DNA of 64,000 bases from Erysipelotrichaceae bacterium (GTDB lineage Bacteria; Bacillota_I; Bacilli_A; Erysipelotrichales; Erysipelotrichaceae): assembly GCA_017473335.1 (NCBI GenBank), contig JAFULN010000040.1:1-64000 (forward strand). Direction: 5' to 3'. The position numbers and the translations under genes were made by a program. Positions 27,291 through 35,195 of this stretch are shown piece by piece (position 1 is the stretch's first letter; each line of letters opens with the position of its first letter). The notes beneath the pieces were generated by a model. That model was not told where the DNA came from. It ran no database searches and worked only from the letters and a program-made list of their open reading frames with translations.

Positions 27291-27835
27291 AACTTATATT
27301 TTTATTTGGTGATGCAGCTGTAGGTAAAATGACAGTCGGACAAGAACTTACAAAAATTACTAATCTAAAGCTATTTCATAATCACATGATGATAGAACCT
27401 GTTTTAGAAATATTTGGAACATTTCATAGCGAAGCAATCAAGCGTCTTCGTGATGTCATTTTTGAAGAATTCGCAAAGACACAAAATGAAGGAATGATTT
27501 TTACATTCATGTGGGCATTTGATCAGCCTTCTGACTGGGAATATGTAGAACATGTCAGAAAATTGTTCGGTTCAAACACTGAATTTTATTATGTAGAACT
27601 CATTGCTGACCAGCAAGTTCGCATTGAAAGAAATAAAACTGAAAACAGATTAAACCATAAAGCGTCAAAACGTGATTTAAAAGCTTCAGAGAAACGATTA
27701 ATTGAAGATGACAAAAATTATCGATGTATATCAAATCCTGGTGAAATACCATTTAAAAACTATCTGAGAATCGATAATACACATCTAGCTGCACAAACAG
27801 CTGCAAATCTTATCAAAGAAACATTTCATCTATAG
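27287..27835 (+). CDS. P-loop kinase-like protein
   Basis: 182 residues with a Walker A motif GDAAVGKMT (about 8-16), resembling shikimate/adenylate-type kinases. FTFMWAFDQP may be the Walker B strand region, and the lid-like basic segment RIERNKTENRLNHKASKRD follows. Substrate cannot be assigned. Translation is coupled to the upstream membrane protein; a strong terminator follows. Confidence 0.75.
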   Translation: MKLIFLFGDAAVGKMTVGQELTKITNLKLFHNHMMIEPVLEIFGTFHSEAIKRLRDVIFEEFAKTQNEGMIFTFMWAFDQPSDWEYVEHVRKLFGSNTEFYYVELIADQQVRIERNKTENRLNHKASKRDLKASEKRLIEDDKNYRCISNPGEIPFKNYLRIDNTHLAAQTAANLIKETFHL

Positions 27836-27865
27836 AAATAGCGGACAGTAAGTCCGCTATTTTAA
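27836..27865 (+). terminator. Terminator of the P-loop operon
   Basis: AATAGCGGAC/GTCCGCTATT perfect stem followed by TT then A-run. It is convergent with the small RNA terminator next to it. Confidence 0.85.
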
Positions 27866-28001
27866 AAAAAACATCATGCGATGTTCAAATAATCATAGTT
27901 TGGGGGAAAAGGTTTACTTGTAGCCCGCTATCAGCCAGCGGCTAGAAACATGTCAGCATTCTTTTGACAACTATACAAGCAAAGCAGTCTTACGACTACT
28001 T
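27864..28001 (-). ncRNA. Candidate C-rich small RNA 1
   Basis: A gene-free interval with its own promoter (28006-28033) and a terminator, ACATC/GATGT then eight T (27884 to 27864, minus strand). Folding by eye: a 5' hairpin AAGUAGUC-GUAA-GACUGCUU (8 bp with a GNRA loop), a UGUCA/UGACA hairpin, a UAGCC/GGCUA hairpin, then a single-stranded stretch with CCUUUUCCCCCA, then the terminator. C-rich unpaired loops are used by Firmicute small RNAs such as RsaE/RoxS to pair with Shine-Dalgarno sequences. I do not recognise a known family. Confidence 0.6.
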
Positions 28002-28005
28002 CTAT

Positions 28006-28033
28006 ATAATACCACTTGTGATTTATTTTGCAA
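28006..28033 (-). promoter_or_regulatory. Promoter of small RNA 1
   Basis: TTGCAA (28028-28033), 16-base spacer, TATTAT (28006-28011) with an extended TGG just before it. Confidence 0.65.
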
Positions 28034-28049
28034 GCGGTTTCTTTTAAAA

Positions 28050-28077
28050 AATCAAAAAAAGAGCATTGCTCTTTTTT
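28050..28077 (-). terminator. Terminator of scpA-scpB
   Basis: AAAAGAGC/GCTCTTTT stem followed by TTTGATTTTTT on the minus strand; it overlaps the scpB stop. Confidence 0.85.
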
Positions 28078-28615
28078 AATCAAATAAATTTTCACTCTGC
28101 TGTTCAGAAAAGTTTGGAAGCTCAGGAAGCTCATCCAAAGACAAGAGTTTGAAGCTATCCATAAACTCATCAGTCACACCATACAAAATAGGTCTTCCCG
28201 GTGCTTCAGAACGTCCTACTTCCATAATCAGATTCCTTGCTTGAAGCTTACGCAGCATCATATCACATCCAACCCCGCGAATCTCTTCAATCTCAACGCG
28301 AGTAATAGGCTGTTTATATGCAACAATCGCAAGTGTCTCCAATGCGCTTTGCGACAGTGCAGTAGATTTTGTATTTTGGAACAGACGCTGTGCATAAGGG
28401 TGAACCACAGCTTTGGAAACAAACTTCCAAACTCCGCCATAACATACAATTTCCATTCCAAAACCATCATCCTGGTATTTTTTCTGAAGCTGATCTAAAA
28501 GTGTATGGGCAGTTTCTTCACTGCATTCCAATGAACTTGCCATTAATTCATCCGTAATGCCTTCATCTCCAACTAGAAACAATAGACCTTCTGCAATTGG
28601 AAGTATATTTTCCAT
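28076..28615 (-). CDS. scpB: Chromosome segregation and condensation protein ScpB
   Basis: 179 residues with two winged-helix domains: AEGLLFLVGDEGIT in the first, and SALETLAIVAYKQPITRVEI followed by RGVG in the second, the family signature. With ScpA it bridges the SMC head domains. It starts on the last base of scpA (one-base overlap). Confidence 0.95.
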   Translation of the reverse strand: MENILPIAEGLLFLVGDEGITDELMASSLECSEETAHTLLDQLQKKYQDDGFGMEIVCYGGVWKFVSKAVVHPYAQRLFQNTKSTALSQSALETLAIVAYKQPITRVEIEEIRGVGCDMMLRKLQARNLIMEVGRSEAPGRPILYGVTDEFMDSFKLLSLDELPELPNFSEQQSENLFD

Positions 28616-29343
28616 TACCCATTCCCCCTTTCAAACCAAATCGTATCATGTTCATCGACACTGAAAATCAAAATTTGATTTTTTGCCAGTTCAAGCACCG
28701 CAAGAAAAGTCACAATTGATTCATGCATGCTTTCACAGTCCTCTAAAAGATTTTCAAATGTAAATGTTTTTGGAAGAACACTCAAACGTGCCGTAATCTG
28801 AAGTTTACGATCATCTACAGAGAGTTCTTTTTTTGTATAGCGTGTTTCAATAGGCTTTGACAACTGTGCCCTTCTTAGACATTTCATCATTGCCTTTACT
28901 AAATCATATGGATTGCCATCCAGTTTCTCATAAATTTCCTGCTGTGACCACTGCTCACTTTCAAGTGATAACGGACGAGACAGATGAAGCTGACGTTCTT
29001 GATGTAAATCATTCAATGCAGCTGAAACTTCTTTAAACTGCTGATATTCCATCAATCTGCGTACCAGTCGTTCTTTAGGATCTTCTTCATATTCGTCCTG
29101 CAGCTGAGAATCATCTTTAGGCAAAAGCTTGCGACTTTTATATTCAATTAAAGTTGCAAGTTCTACAAGGTATTCACTTTCAGCTTCCAGATGAAGAAAA
29201 TCCATCTGATTAAGATAATTCAAATACTGATCAGCAAGGACACTGATGTCCAAATCAAACAAATCCAGTTCATGTTCCTTGATAAGATGCAGCATCAAAT
29301 CCAATGGACCTTCAAATTGTACTGTATTTACCTGAAAAGCCAA
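28615..29343 (-). CDS. scpA: Chromosome segregation and condensation protein ScpA
   Basis: 242 residues. The N-terminal FEGPLDLMLHLIKEHELDL is the kleisin signature; SKIDV-like middle helices and a C-terminal winged helix contact SMC. TTG start with GAGGTGA upstream. It forms the SMC-ScpA-ScpB condensin with the following gene. Confidence 0.95.
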   Translation of the reverse strand: MAFQVNTVQFEGPLDLMLHLIKEHELDLFDLDISVLADQYLNYLNQMDFLHLEAESEYLVELATLIEYKSRKLLPKDDSQLQDEYEEDPKERLVRRLMEYQQFKEVSAALNDLHQERQLHLSRPLSLESEQWSQQEIYEKLDGNPYDLVKAMMKCLRRAQLSKPIETRYTKKELSVDDRKLQITARLSVLPKTFTFENLLEDCESMHESIVTFLAVLELAKNQILIFSVDEHDTIWFERGNG

Positions 29344-29362
29344 AACAAATCACCTCTGCATG

Positions 29363-29371
29363 ATTATATCA
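29363..29371 (-). promoter_or_regulatory. Extended -10 promoter of scpAB
   Basis: TGATATAAT (TATAAT at 29363-29368) lies 20 bases upstream of the TTG start, right after the spoVAF terminator. The -35 is weak. Confidence 0.5.
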
Positions 29372-29398
29372 AAGAAGAAGTGAACTTGTCACTTCTTT
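29370..29398 (-). terminator. Terminator of spoVAF
   Basis: GAAGTGA/TCACTTC 7-bp stem (29377-29383, 29389-29395) followed on the minus strand by TTCTTTG. It overlaps the spoVAF stop. Confidence 0.65.
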
Positions 29399-30702
29399 TT
29401 TCCTTTTAGAATTCTAAGACACTCTTTAGAGTCAAAAGGAATCAAAGGATATAGATAACAAACAGGACCAGTATCTGTACTCATCAAAATCAATACAGTA
29501 ATAAATACTCCTATCGCAAATCCAGCACGCTGATAAAACAGCGTACATAAAACAAGAAAGAAACGAGTCAATTTATTTGCCATGGACAGTTCATAACTAG
29601 AGGTTACAAAGTTACCAACATTGCATATAGCCACTAAAATAAGCATTTCCTGAGTATATGCTCCAAAATTAACTGCCGTTTCCCCTAAGATGAACACCGC
29701 AATCAAACCAAGCATGCTAGACAAAATAGAGGGGGAATGAATTAAAGAAAGTCTCACCCATTCAATGATTCCATCCACTGCCATAACCTGTAAAACAAAC
29801 ACAAATAGTCCCTGAAAACTATTAAATTCAAGAGTACATATCCATACAGGAAGTAAAAACACACTAATCAGTAACCCTAACGAACGCAGAAGACGAAGCA
29901 TCATGGAAACTAATAAAGGCTGGGTAACTTCTTCAATTTGAGATGTACATTGAAATAAAGTGGTAGGAAGAAGCATTGCGGTTGGACAATGATCCACCAA
30001 TATCGCAATCTGTCCCTGCAAAAGATGAATACAGACAAGATCAGGTCGTTCAGTAAATCTGACATGAGGATATGGATTATACCATTGATGATACAGTAAA
30101 TCTGCAAGTTCCCTTTCTGATTGAAGATTTACACTTTTATTGATGCGATCCAATCGTCCTATTAAATCATCTAAAACATCTCTTTGAACAACAGAATCAA
30201 TATAAAAAATCGCTATATCAGTATTTGTATGCTTACCAAAAGTCATATTCTTAATACACAAATCAAAGGCTTTAATGCGTTTTCGAATAAGTCCCAAATT
30301 TACAATCAAATGTTCAACAAACCCATCACGAGAACCTCGTATACTTTTTTCTACGGTAGGCTCACTTGTACTTCTTCCAGGAAGTGCACGAGTATCAGCA
30401 ACAAAACAAAACGGTGAATTTAAACGAAAGATGACAGTTTGACCTTGAAGCATCATTGTATAAGCCTCTTCTAAGGTAGTTGCACTTGTTACACTGGCAT
30501 TTAAAAAGATCATTGAATCGGGATCAGTTGCCAAACCTTGAAGTACAGGCTGCACACTTGCTGATACTGTAATTCCCCCAAGAAACAACAAATAATAAGT
30601 TTGATTCCGATTACATACAGAACGTATTGATAAATCATAACAGCGACAATTCTTTTTAAACCACTCAATGTTTTCATCTGTGTTTACATAAATATTTGTC
30701 AT
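29389..30702 (-). CDS. spoVAF: Stage V sporulation protein AF (GerA-family)
   Basis: 437 residues. A soluble N-terminal half carries the family motif GRSTSEPTVEKSIRGSRDGF (about residues 108-127), followed by five or so membrane helices (about 265-425) as in GerA-type germinant receptor A subunits and SpoVAF. In Bacillus SpoVAF assists dipicolinate release in germination. It overlaps spoVAE by four bases and ends the operon. Confidence 0.92.
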   Translation of the reverse strand: MTNIYVNTDENIEWFKKNCRCYDLSIRSVCNRNQTYYLLFLGGITVSASVQPVLQGLATDPDSMIFLNASVTSATTLEEAYTMMLQGQTVIFRLNSPFCFVADTRALPGRSTSEPTVEKSIRGSRDGFVEHLIVNLGLIRKRIKAFDLCIKNMTFGKHTNTDIAIFYIDSVVQRDVLDDLIGRLDRINKSVNLQSERELADLLYHQWYNPYPHVRFTERPDLVCIHLLQGQIAILVDHCPTAMLLPTTLFQCTSQIEEVTQPLLVSMMLRLLRSLGLLISVFLLPVWICTLEFNSFQGLFVFVLQVMAVDGIIEWVRLSLIHSPSILSSMLGLIAVFILGETAVNFGAYTQEMLILVAICNVGNFVTSSYELSMANKLTRFFLVLCTLFYQRAGFAIGVFITVLILMSTDTGPVCYLYPLIPFDSKECLRILKGKKK

Positions 30703-31049
30703 AGTTTAGGCTTAAATACCAGTGCGATAAAAAACGCACATGTAATCGCTGTAGTTATGCCTGCACTAGTAGTACTTAACATATTTCCAACAAGACCTAA
30801 AAAGCCATTTTGCGAGGCCCCCTGCATGGCAGCATGCATGAGTGTGTGTCCAAAAGAAGTAATTGGAAGCAGCGCTCCAGCTCCTGCAAAAGAAACAAGA
30901 CGATCATACAAGTCAAAGAAATCCAGAATTCCCCCAAGCACAACAAACAATGATGTAATATGCCCTGCAGTAAAGTTTGTGTGATCAAAAAGCAACTGTC
31001 CCAATGTACAGATAGCTCCACAAGTGATAAAAGCGTAAAGATAAATCAT
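30699..31049 (-). CDS. spoVAE: Stage V sporulation protein AE (SpoVAEb type)
   Basis: 116 residues with three to four membrane helices and the conserved LPITSFGHTLMHAAMQGA segment. With SpoVAC and SpoVAD it forms the channel for calcium-dipicolinate in the spore inner membrane. Overlaps spoVAD and spoVAF by four bases each. Confidence 0.92.
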   Translation of the reverse strand: MIYLYAFITCGAICTLGQLLFDHTNFTAGHITSLFVVLGGILDFFDLYDRLVSFAGAGALLPITSFGHTLMHAAMQGASQNGFLGLVGNMLSTTSAGITTAITCAFFIALVFKPKL

Positions 31050-32041
31050 ACACTCACCCTTTCATAGACAACACAATGAGAAATACAAGGAATAGAGTCC
31101 TTCTGCTGAACCAATACGGGTGATAGTAAAGCCCCAGTTGCAGCAACTAACACTCTATGTATGTTTCCCTCTTTAATTTTAGGAAACAAAGAGGCAATCG
31201 TTCCTAATGCACTGCAAGCACACCCGCTTCCGCCTGAAAAAACAGGCTGATCCATTAGGTTGTAAACTATCAAGCCACAGTCTGCAAGTCGTTTATCTGT
31301 GTCTATTCCCTCATTTTCAAACAAATCAAAAAGAACTGTAAGACCAACTTTTGATAAATCACCAGTAACAACTAAATCATAATCCTTAAAAGATGTATTT
31401 GTATTTTTAAAATGCGTCATGATTGTATCAAATGCAGCAGGCGCCATTGCTGAACCCATGTCATTGACATTCTTAAAGCCAAAATCAACGACTTTTCCAA
31501 TCGTCGCTGAAACAAGTCTTATCTCACTTTTTTGTCGAGAGAAACAAATTGCACCAGCACCCGTTACAGTAAATGTGGTTGTATCAGGCTTTTGAACACC
31601 ATATTCATTTGGATATCGGAATTGTCTTTCTGCAGTTGCGTTATGAGAACTCACAAAAGCACAAGCTTTTTCAGCATATCCAGCATCGATCATCATCCCG
31701 CAAATAGCTGATGCCAATGTTGAAGCACTGCAGGCAGCATAAACACCTAGAAAAGACTGAGCAATGTGTTTCATGAAATAATGGGCTGTCCCTAATTGAT
31801 TAATTAAATCAGAACCAACATAACAATCAATATCCTCTGCTTTCAAATCGCCATTTTTCAGCATTGCTTCTATTGCACATGAAAGCAGTTTTCTTTCCGC
31901 CATTTCATATGTTTTCTCACCACAGTAAACATCATCAAAGGCTACATCCAAATGTGAGCCAAGAAGCCCTTGTTTTTCCATTGGCCCTCCAGCTGCACCA
32001 TATGAATGTACATAGACATTTTTGAACTGTATTGTCTTCAT
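31046..32041 (-). CDS. spoVAD: Stage V sporulation protein AD
   Basis: 331 residues, thiolase/FabH-like fold. Conserved segments include YVHSYGAAGGPMEKQG near the N-terminus, SDLINQ, and VYAACSASTLA. In Bacillus it binds dipicolinic acid. Overlapping starts on both sides place it in the spoVAC-D-E-F unit. Confidence 0.94.
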   Translation of the reverse strand: MKTIQFKNVYVHSYGAAGGPMEKQGLLGSHLDVAFDDVYCGEKTYEMAERKLLSCAIEAMLKNGDLKAEDIDCYVGSDLINQLGTAHYFMKHIAQSFLGVYAACSASTLASAICGMMIDAGYAEKACAFVSSHNATAERQFRYPNEYGVQKPDTTTFTVTGAGAICFSRQKSEIRLVSATIGKVVDFGFKNVNDMGSAMAPAAFDTIMTHFKNTNTSFKDYDLVVTGDLSKVGLTVLFDLFENEGIDTDKRLADCGLIVYNLMDQPVFSGGSGCACSALGTIASLFPKIKEGNIHRVLVAATGALLSPVLVQQKDSIPCISHCVVYERVSV

Positions 32042-32481
32042 AGTCCTATCAGCATCCTTATTGTCCCTAACACATAAGCAGTCACAATCCCATAAGTCAG
32101 CACTGATCCAGCAAGCTTAAACATATTTGAACCTATTCCATAAATGAGTCCTTCTGACTTTGATTCAAGTGCACACGATGTTAAAGAATTTGAAAATCCG
32201 GTAATAGGAATAAACAGTCCTGCCCCTGCATGCTGCGCCAGTCGATCATAAATGCCAAATCCTGTAAGTAAAGCTGCAGTTGTAATAAACACCATTAAAG
32301 TAGGACCTGTTGCCTGCTGTACAGATAAATTTAAAGCATTCATAAATCCCTCCAGTACAAGCTGTCCTGCTAGGCCAATGCAGCCTCCCCAGACAAAAGC
32401 CATGATTAGATTTTTAAGTTTAGCTTTTTTAGGAGCTCTTTTCTGTATCGATTGTTCAATTTGATTTATATCCATCATCAT
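32038..32481 (-). CDS. spoVAC: Stage V sporulation protein AC
   Basis: 147 residues (145 if the third ATG at 32475 is used, which is better spaced from GGAGG). A charged N-terminus is followed by four membrane helices, and the family segment FIPITGFSNSLTSCALE is present. In Bacillus SpoVAC behaves as a mechanosensitive channel. First gene of the operon; spoVAA and spoVAB are absent, as in many clostridial-type operons. Confidence 0.93.
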   Translation of the reverse strand: MMMDINQIEQSIQKRAPKKAKLKNLIMAFVWGGCIGLAGQLVLEGFMNALNLSVQQATGPTLMVFITTAALLTGFGIYDRLAQHAGAGLFIPITGFSNSLTSCALESKSEGLIYGIGSNMFKLAGSVLTYGIVTAYVLGTIRMLIGL

Positions 32482-32494
32482 TTACCTCCACCGT

Positions 32495-32523
32495 TATTAT
32501 GGGAAGATACACATAAGATAAAC
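32495..32523 (-). promoter_or_regulatory. Candidate forespore (sigma-G/F) promoter of spoVA
   Basis: GTTTA (32519-32523), 17-base spacer, CATAATA (32495-32501) on the minus strand. The -10 fits the sigma-G consensus CATNHTA, and the -35 fits the relaxed GYWTA of sigma-F. It lies just after the symporter terminator. Confidence 0.5.
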
Positions 32524-32524
32524 C

Positions 32525-32552
32525 AAAAAGAAAACGACACATGTAGTGTCGT
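32525..32552 (-). terminator. Terminator of the symporter gene
   Basis: ACGACAC/GTGTCGT stem (32534-32540, 32546-32552) followed by TTTCTTTTT on the minus strand. It separates the symporter from spoVAC. Confidence 0.8.
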
Positions 32553-32578
32553 CATACTCAACGTAAATCATTTAATAA

Positions 32579-33913
32579 TTATTGAACATCTTTATGATAA
32601 AGTTCAGTATTTAATGCATTTTCACTGTTGGCAACAATGAGTGCAGTTGAACCATCACCAACAACATTTAAACTCGTTACTAGCATTTCAATAGGACGAT
32701 TAATCGCAAGAATCAATGAGTATGCCATTAAAGCTGCATCACTTGTATATCCCATACCAGATAAAATTGTAAACAAGATAACAGCTCCAGCTCCTGGTGC
32801 AGCAGGTGTTCCAATAGAAGCCACCAATGCAAGAATGCCAATTACAAGAATGTTCACAAATGTAATCTCATATCCTGCACATCCTGCAATAAAAACAGAG
32901 GCAATGACCTGCATAATTGCAGTTCCATCCATATTAATGGTCATACCCAAAGGAAGCACAAAACTAGCAATATCTTCATGAACACCTAGTTCTTCAGTCG
33001 TCGTTTTCAAATTCATAGGAAGTGCTGCAGCACTAGATGAAGTTGAAAAGGCAAAGACTGCAACTTTCACAATTTTCTTAACAAATGGAATTGGATTCAT
33101 TTTTCCTAAAAACTTGATATATAATGGGTACCCTACGCACAAATATACTAATAATGCCAATGCAACAGTAATCACATAGGCCATTGCAGGAAGCAAATGA
33201 TTAATTCCATAAATCGCAAATGTTCTGCTTAATAAACAGAAAATCGCAATTGGTCCAAATTTATTCACGATAAAGCTTAAAAACACAGTAATAATTTCAT
33301 TAACTTCTTCACAAAGTTTTTTTAGAGTACTTTCTTTTCCAATCTGATTGATTGCCAAGCCAACACAAACTGCAATAAACACAATGGAAAGAACACGACC
33401 ATTTGTAGAAAAAACAGTCATAATATTGTTTGGAATGATTTGCAGAAAGATATTCAAAGGATTACTTCCGGTAGTTCCTGTTGAGGCAGACAACCCTTCA
33501 ACATTAACGTTAAAAGCCCCTAAATGATAGACAAACATCCCCACAATTCCTGCAAACAAAAGACCAACACATGTTGTCATCATAAAAATACCAATGGTCT
33601 TAAAAGAGATTCGACCAAGCTTTTTTGTATCAGAAATACGACACATAGCTATCACGATGCTTGTAAAGACCATAGGCACAATCACAAGCTGCAGTGAATT
33701 GACAAACAGCTGGCCAATCACATAAAACAAGCCAATTGCTTGAGTCCCTTCAGGAGCTGTGATGTCCTGAAATAGTAATTGATGAATGAGATTCCAAAGT
33801 TCAGTTTGATTTGTGGATGTCAAATGCTGACGAAGTAGAAGAAACATTACACCACATGCAATACCTAAGACCATGGACAGTGTCATTTTACCTGCTAGAT
33901 GATTCTTTTTCAT
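32579..33913 (-). CDS. Dicarboxylate/amino acid:cation symporter (DAACS), PyrR-controlled
   Basis: 444 residues with about eight membrane helices and two re-entrant loops. The family motifs STSSSAAALP (HP1) and NMDGTA are present, as is a Gly/Pro/Ala-rich HP2 (GTPAAPGAGAV). In the last helix the GltPh pattern D390-D394-R397-N401 is Asn-Glu-Val-Asn here (INRPIEMLVTSLNVVGD). The arginine that binds an acidic side chain is therefore absent. Neutral amino acids, or another carboxylate such as orotate, are possible substrates. The gene carries its own strong promoter, a PyrR attenuator and a terminator, and sits between sigF and spoVAC. Confidence 0.85.
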   Translation of the reverse strand: MKKNHLAGKMTLSMVLGIACGVMFLLLRQHLTSTNQTELWNLIHQLLFQDITAPEGTQAIGLFYVIGQLFVNSLQLVIVPMVFTSIVIAMCRISDTKKLGRISFKTIGIFMMTTCVGLLFAGIVGMFVYHLGAFNVNVEGLSASTGTTGSNPLNIFLQIIPNNIMTVFSTNGRVLSIVFIAVCVGLAINQIGKESTLKKLCEEVNEIITVFLSFIVNKFGPIAIFCLLSRTFAIYGINHLLPAMAYVITVALALLVYLCVGYPLYIKFLGKMNPIPFVKKIVKVAVFAFSTSSSAAALPMNLKTTTEELGVHEDIASFVLPLGMTINMDGTAIMQVIASVFIAGCAGYEITFVNILVIGILALVASIGTPAAPGAGAVILFTILSGMGYTSDAALMAYSLILAINRPIEMLVTSLNVVGDGSTALIVANSENALNTELYHKDVQ

Positions 33914-34031
33914 ATTTATACTCTCCCTTCACAGCCTAGAAAAAAGGGTCTTTTTCGCACGGAAAAAGACCCTGATGATACTTAATTCTTTTTCCTTTCT
34001 GACCTCTCTGGATCAGATTAAAGGCTGCCGA
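33914..34031 (-). promoter_or_regulatory. PyrR-type transcription attenuator
   Basis: A PyrR binding hairpin (33994-34024) has lower stem CCUUU/AAAGG, upper stem CUGAUC/GGUCAG and hexaloop CAGAGA, matching the CNGNGA consensus. The antiterminator is GGAAAAAGA paired with UCUUUUUCC. A terminator stem (33946-33972, GGGUCUUUUUC/GAAAAAGACCC) with six U follows. The three structures are mutually exclusive in the way known for Bacillus pyr operons, where PyrR with UMP favours termination. Confidence 0.9.
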
Positions 34032-34035
34032 AGAA

Positions 34036-34064
34036 ATTATATTCATTTCAAACAATAAAGTCAA
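34036..34064 (-). promoter_or_regulatory. Sigma-A promoter of the symporter gene
   Basis: TTGACT (34059-34064), spacing 17, TATAAT (34036-34041). The -35 overlaps the sigF stop codon. Confidence 0.85.
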
Positions 34065-34774
34065 TCTAAAAGTTTCTTTTTTAATTTTTCATAAATTTTC
34101 TTCTCTAAACGAGATACCTGAACTTGTGAGATGTTCAGTTTCTCTGCAATCGCCTGTTGATTTAATTCTTTATGATAACGATAATATAGAATCAACTGTT
34201 CTCTTGCATCCAAATGTTCAATTTCCATTTCTAACGCAATTTTCATCTCTATATCCTGCGATTTTCCTGTATTCAGTCTTTCTTCCATTTTCAATTCAGA
34301 TCCATCTTTTCCAGTAGAGAAACTATCCAAAGAAGTTAAGTGCTGATTCGCATCAATAGCTAAAATCACATCCCCCTCTTCTAACTGACACATTTGTGCA
34401 ATTTCTTTGACTGTTGGTTCTTTTTCAGTGCTTTGTTCCAATACTTCTTTGGCTTTGAGTATTTTTAGATAATTCTCTTTTAATGAACGTGATACTTTCA
34501 TTTGTCCTTCATCACGAAAATAACGTTTGATTTCTCCTAAAATAATCGGAACTGCATAAGTTGAAAACATAACCTGATAAGAAGGATCGAAATTTAAAAT
34601 TGCTTTCATTAATCCAATACACCCAATCTGATTCAAATCCTGATAACTGCTGTGATTTCTAAAACGTCCAGTTATTGAATACACAAGTCCCATGTTGTCA
34701 TTCATGAGTTTTTCTTTTGACTGCATATCTCCTTTTTGAGCACATTTTAGAAGTTCAATCCAGTTTTCATCCAT
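34061..34774 (-). CDS. sigF: RNA polymerase sigma-F factor (forespore)
   Basis: 237 residues. Region 2 motifs include DLNQIGCIGLMKAILNFD and FSTYAVPIILGEIKRYFRDE; region 4 carries the helix-turn-helix LNISQVQVSRLEKKI. This is the layout of the sporulation sigma factors F/G, and position after spoIIAB assigns it as sigma-F. The start overlaps spoIIAB by eight bases. Confidence 0.95.
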   Translation of the reverse strand: MDENWIELLKCAQKGDMQSKEKLMNDNMGLVYSITGRFRNHSSYQDLNQIGCIGLMKAILNFDPSYQVMFSTYAVPIILGEIKRYFRDEGQMKVSRSLKENYLKILKAKEVLEQSTEKEPTVKEIAQMCQLEEGDVILAIDANQHLTSLDSFSTGKDGSELKMEERLNTGKSQDIEMKIALEMEIEHLDAREQLILYYRYHKELNQQAIAEKLNISQVQVSRLEKKIYEKLKKKLLD

Positions 34775-35195
34775 ATGTTTTCAGTTGTTTCCTTCCAATG
34801 ATTCTGCAACCCTCTCCCTTTTTCGAATGAACTTCTAATGCATCCAGAAAAGTATCCATAATCGTAAATCCCATACCAGATCGTTCTAAATCTTGACGTG
34901 TTGTATACATAGGTGTCATTGCCAGTACAACATCATCAATGCCTACGCCATGATCTTCTATCATAATTGTTAGAAGCTGCTGATCATCTACACTCATCTC
35001 AAGTTTGATTTTTCCTTCCTGCCTGTTTTGATAACCATGCAAGATAGCATTCACAATCCCCTCTGCCAGCACAGTTTTAATCTCCATCATCATCTCTACA
35101 GAAAGATTCCATGGCATCAAAAATGCAATACCACTTGTTCTGGCAAAGCTCTCATTCTCACTTTTTGCATCAAATATCAAAGTCATCTGATTCAT
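34767..35195 (-). CDS. spoIIAB: Anti-sigma F factor / serine kinase SpoIIAB
   Basis: 142 residues of the GHKL ATPase fold: N-box EGIVNAILHGYQ, G1 EDHGVGIDD and G2 SGMGFTIM. It binds and inactivates sigma-F and phosphorylates SpoIIAA. Overlaps spoIIAA by four bases. Confidence 0.95.
   Translation of the reverse strand: MNQMTLIFDAKSENESFARTSGIAFLMPWNLSVEMMMEIKTVLAEGIVNAILHGYQNRQEGKIKLEMSVDDQQLLTIMIEDHGVGIDDVVLAMTPMYTTRQDLERSGMGFTIMDTFLDALEVHSKKGEGCRIIGRKQLKTYG

Noticed and set aside
27931-28170. 79-codon minus-strand frame over small RNA 1
   Set aside because: It starts inside scpB and passes through the scpB terminator and the RNA promoter; no ribosome site.
33914-34031. TPP riboswitch (CUGAUC-like block) in the symporter leader
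   Set aside because: The CUGAUCCAGAGAGG block superficially recalls TPP sequences, but the conserved CUGAGA and the ACCUGAUCUGG helix order are absent, while the PyrR box fits throughout.
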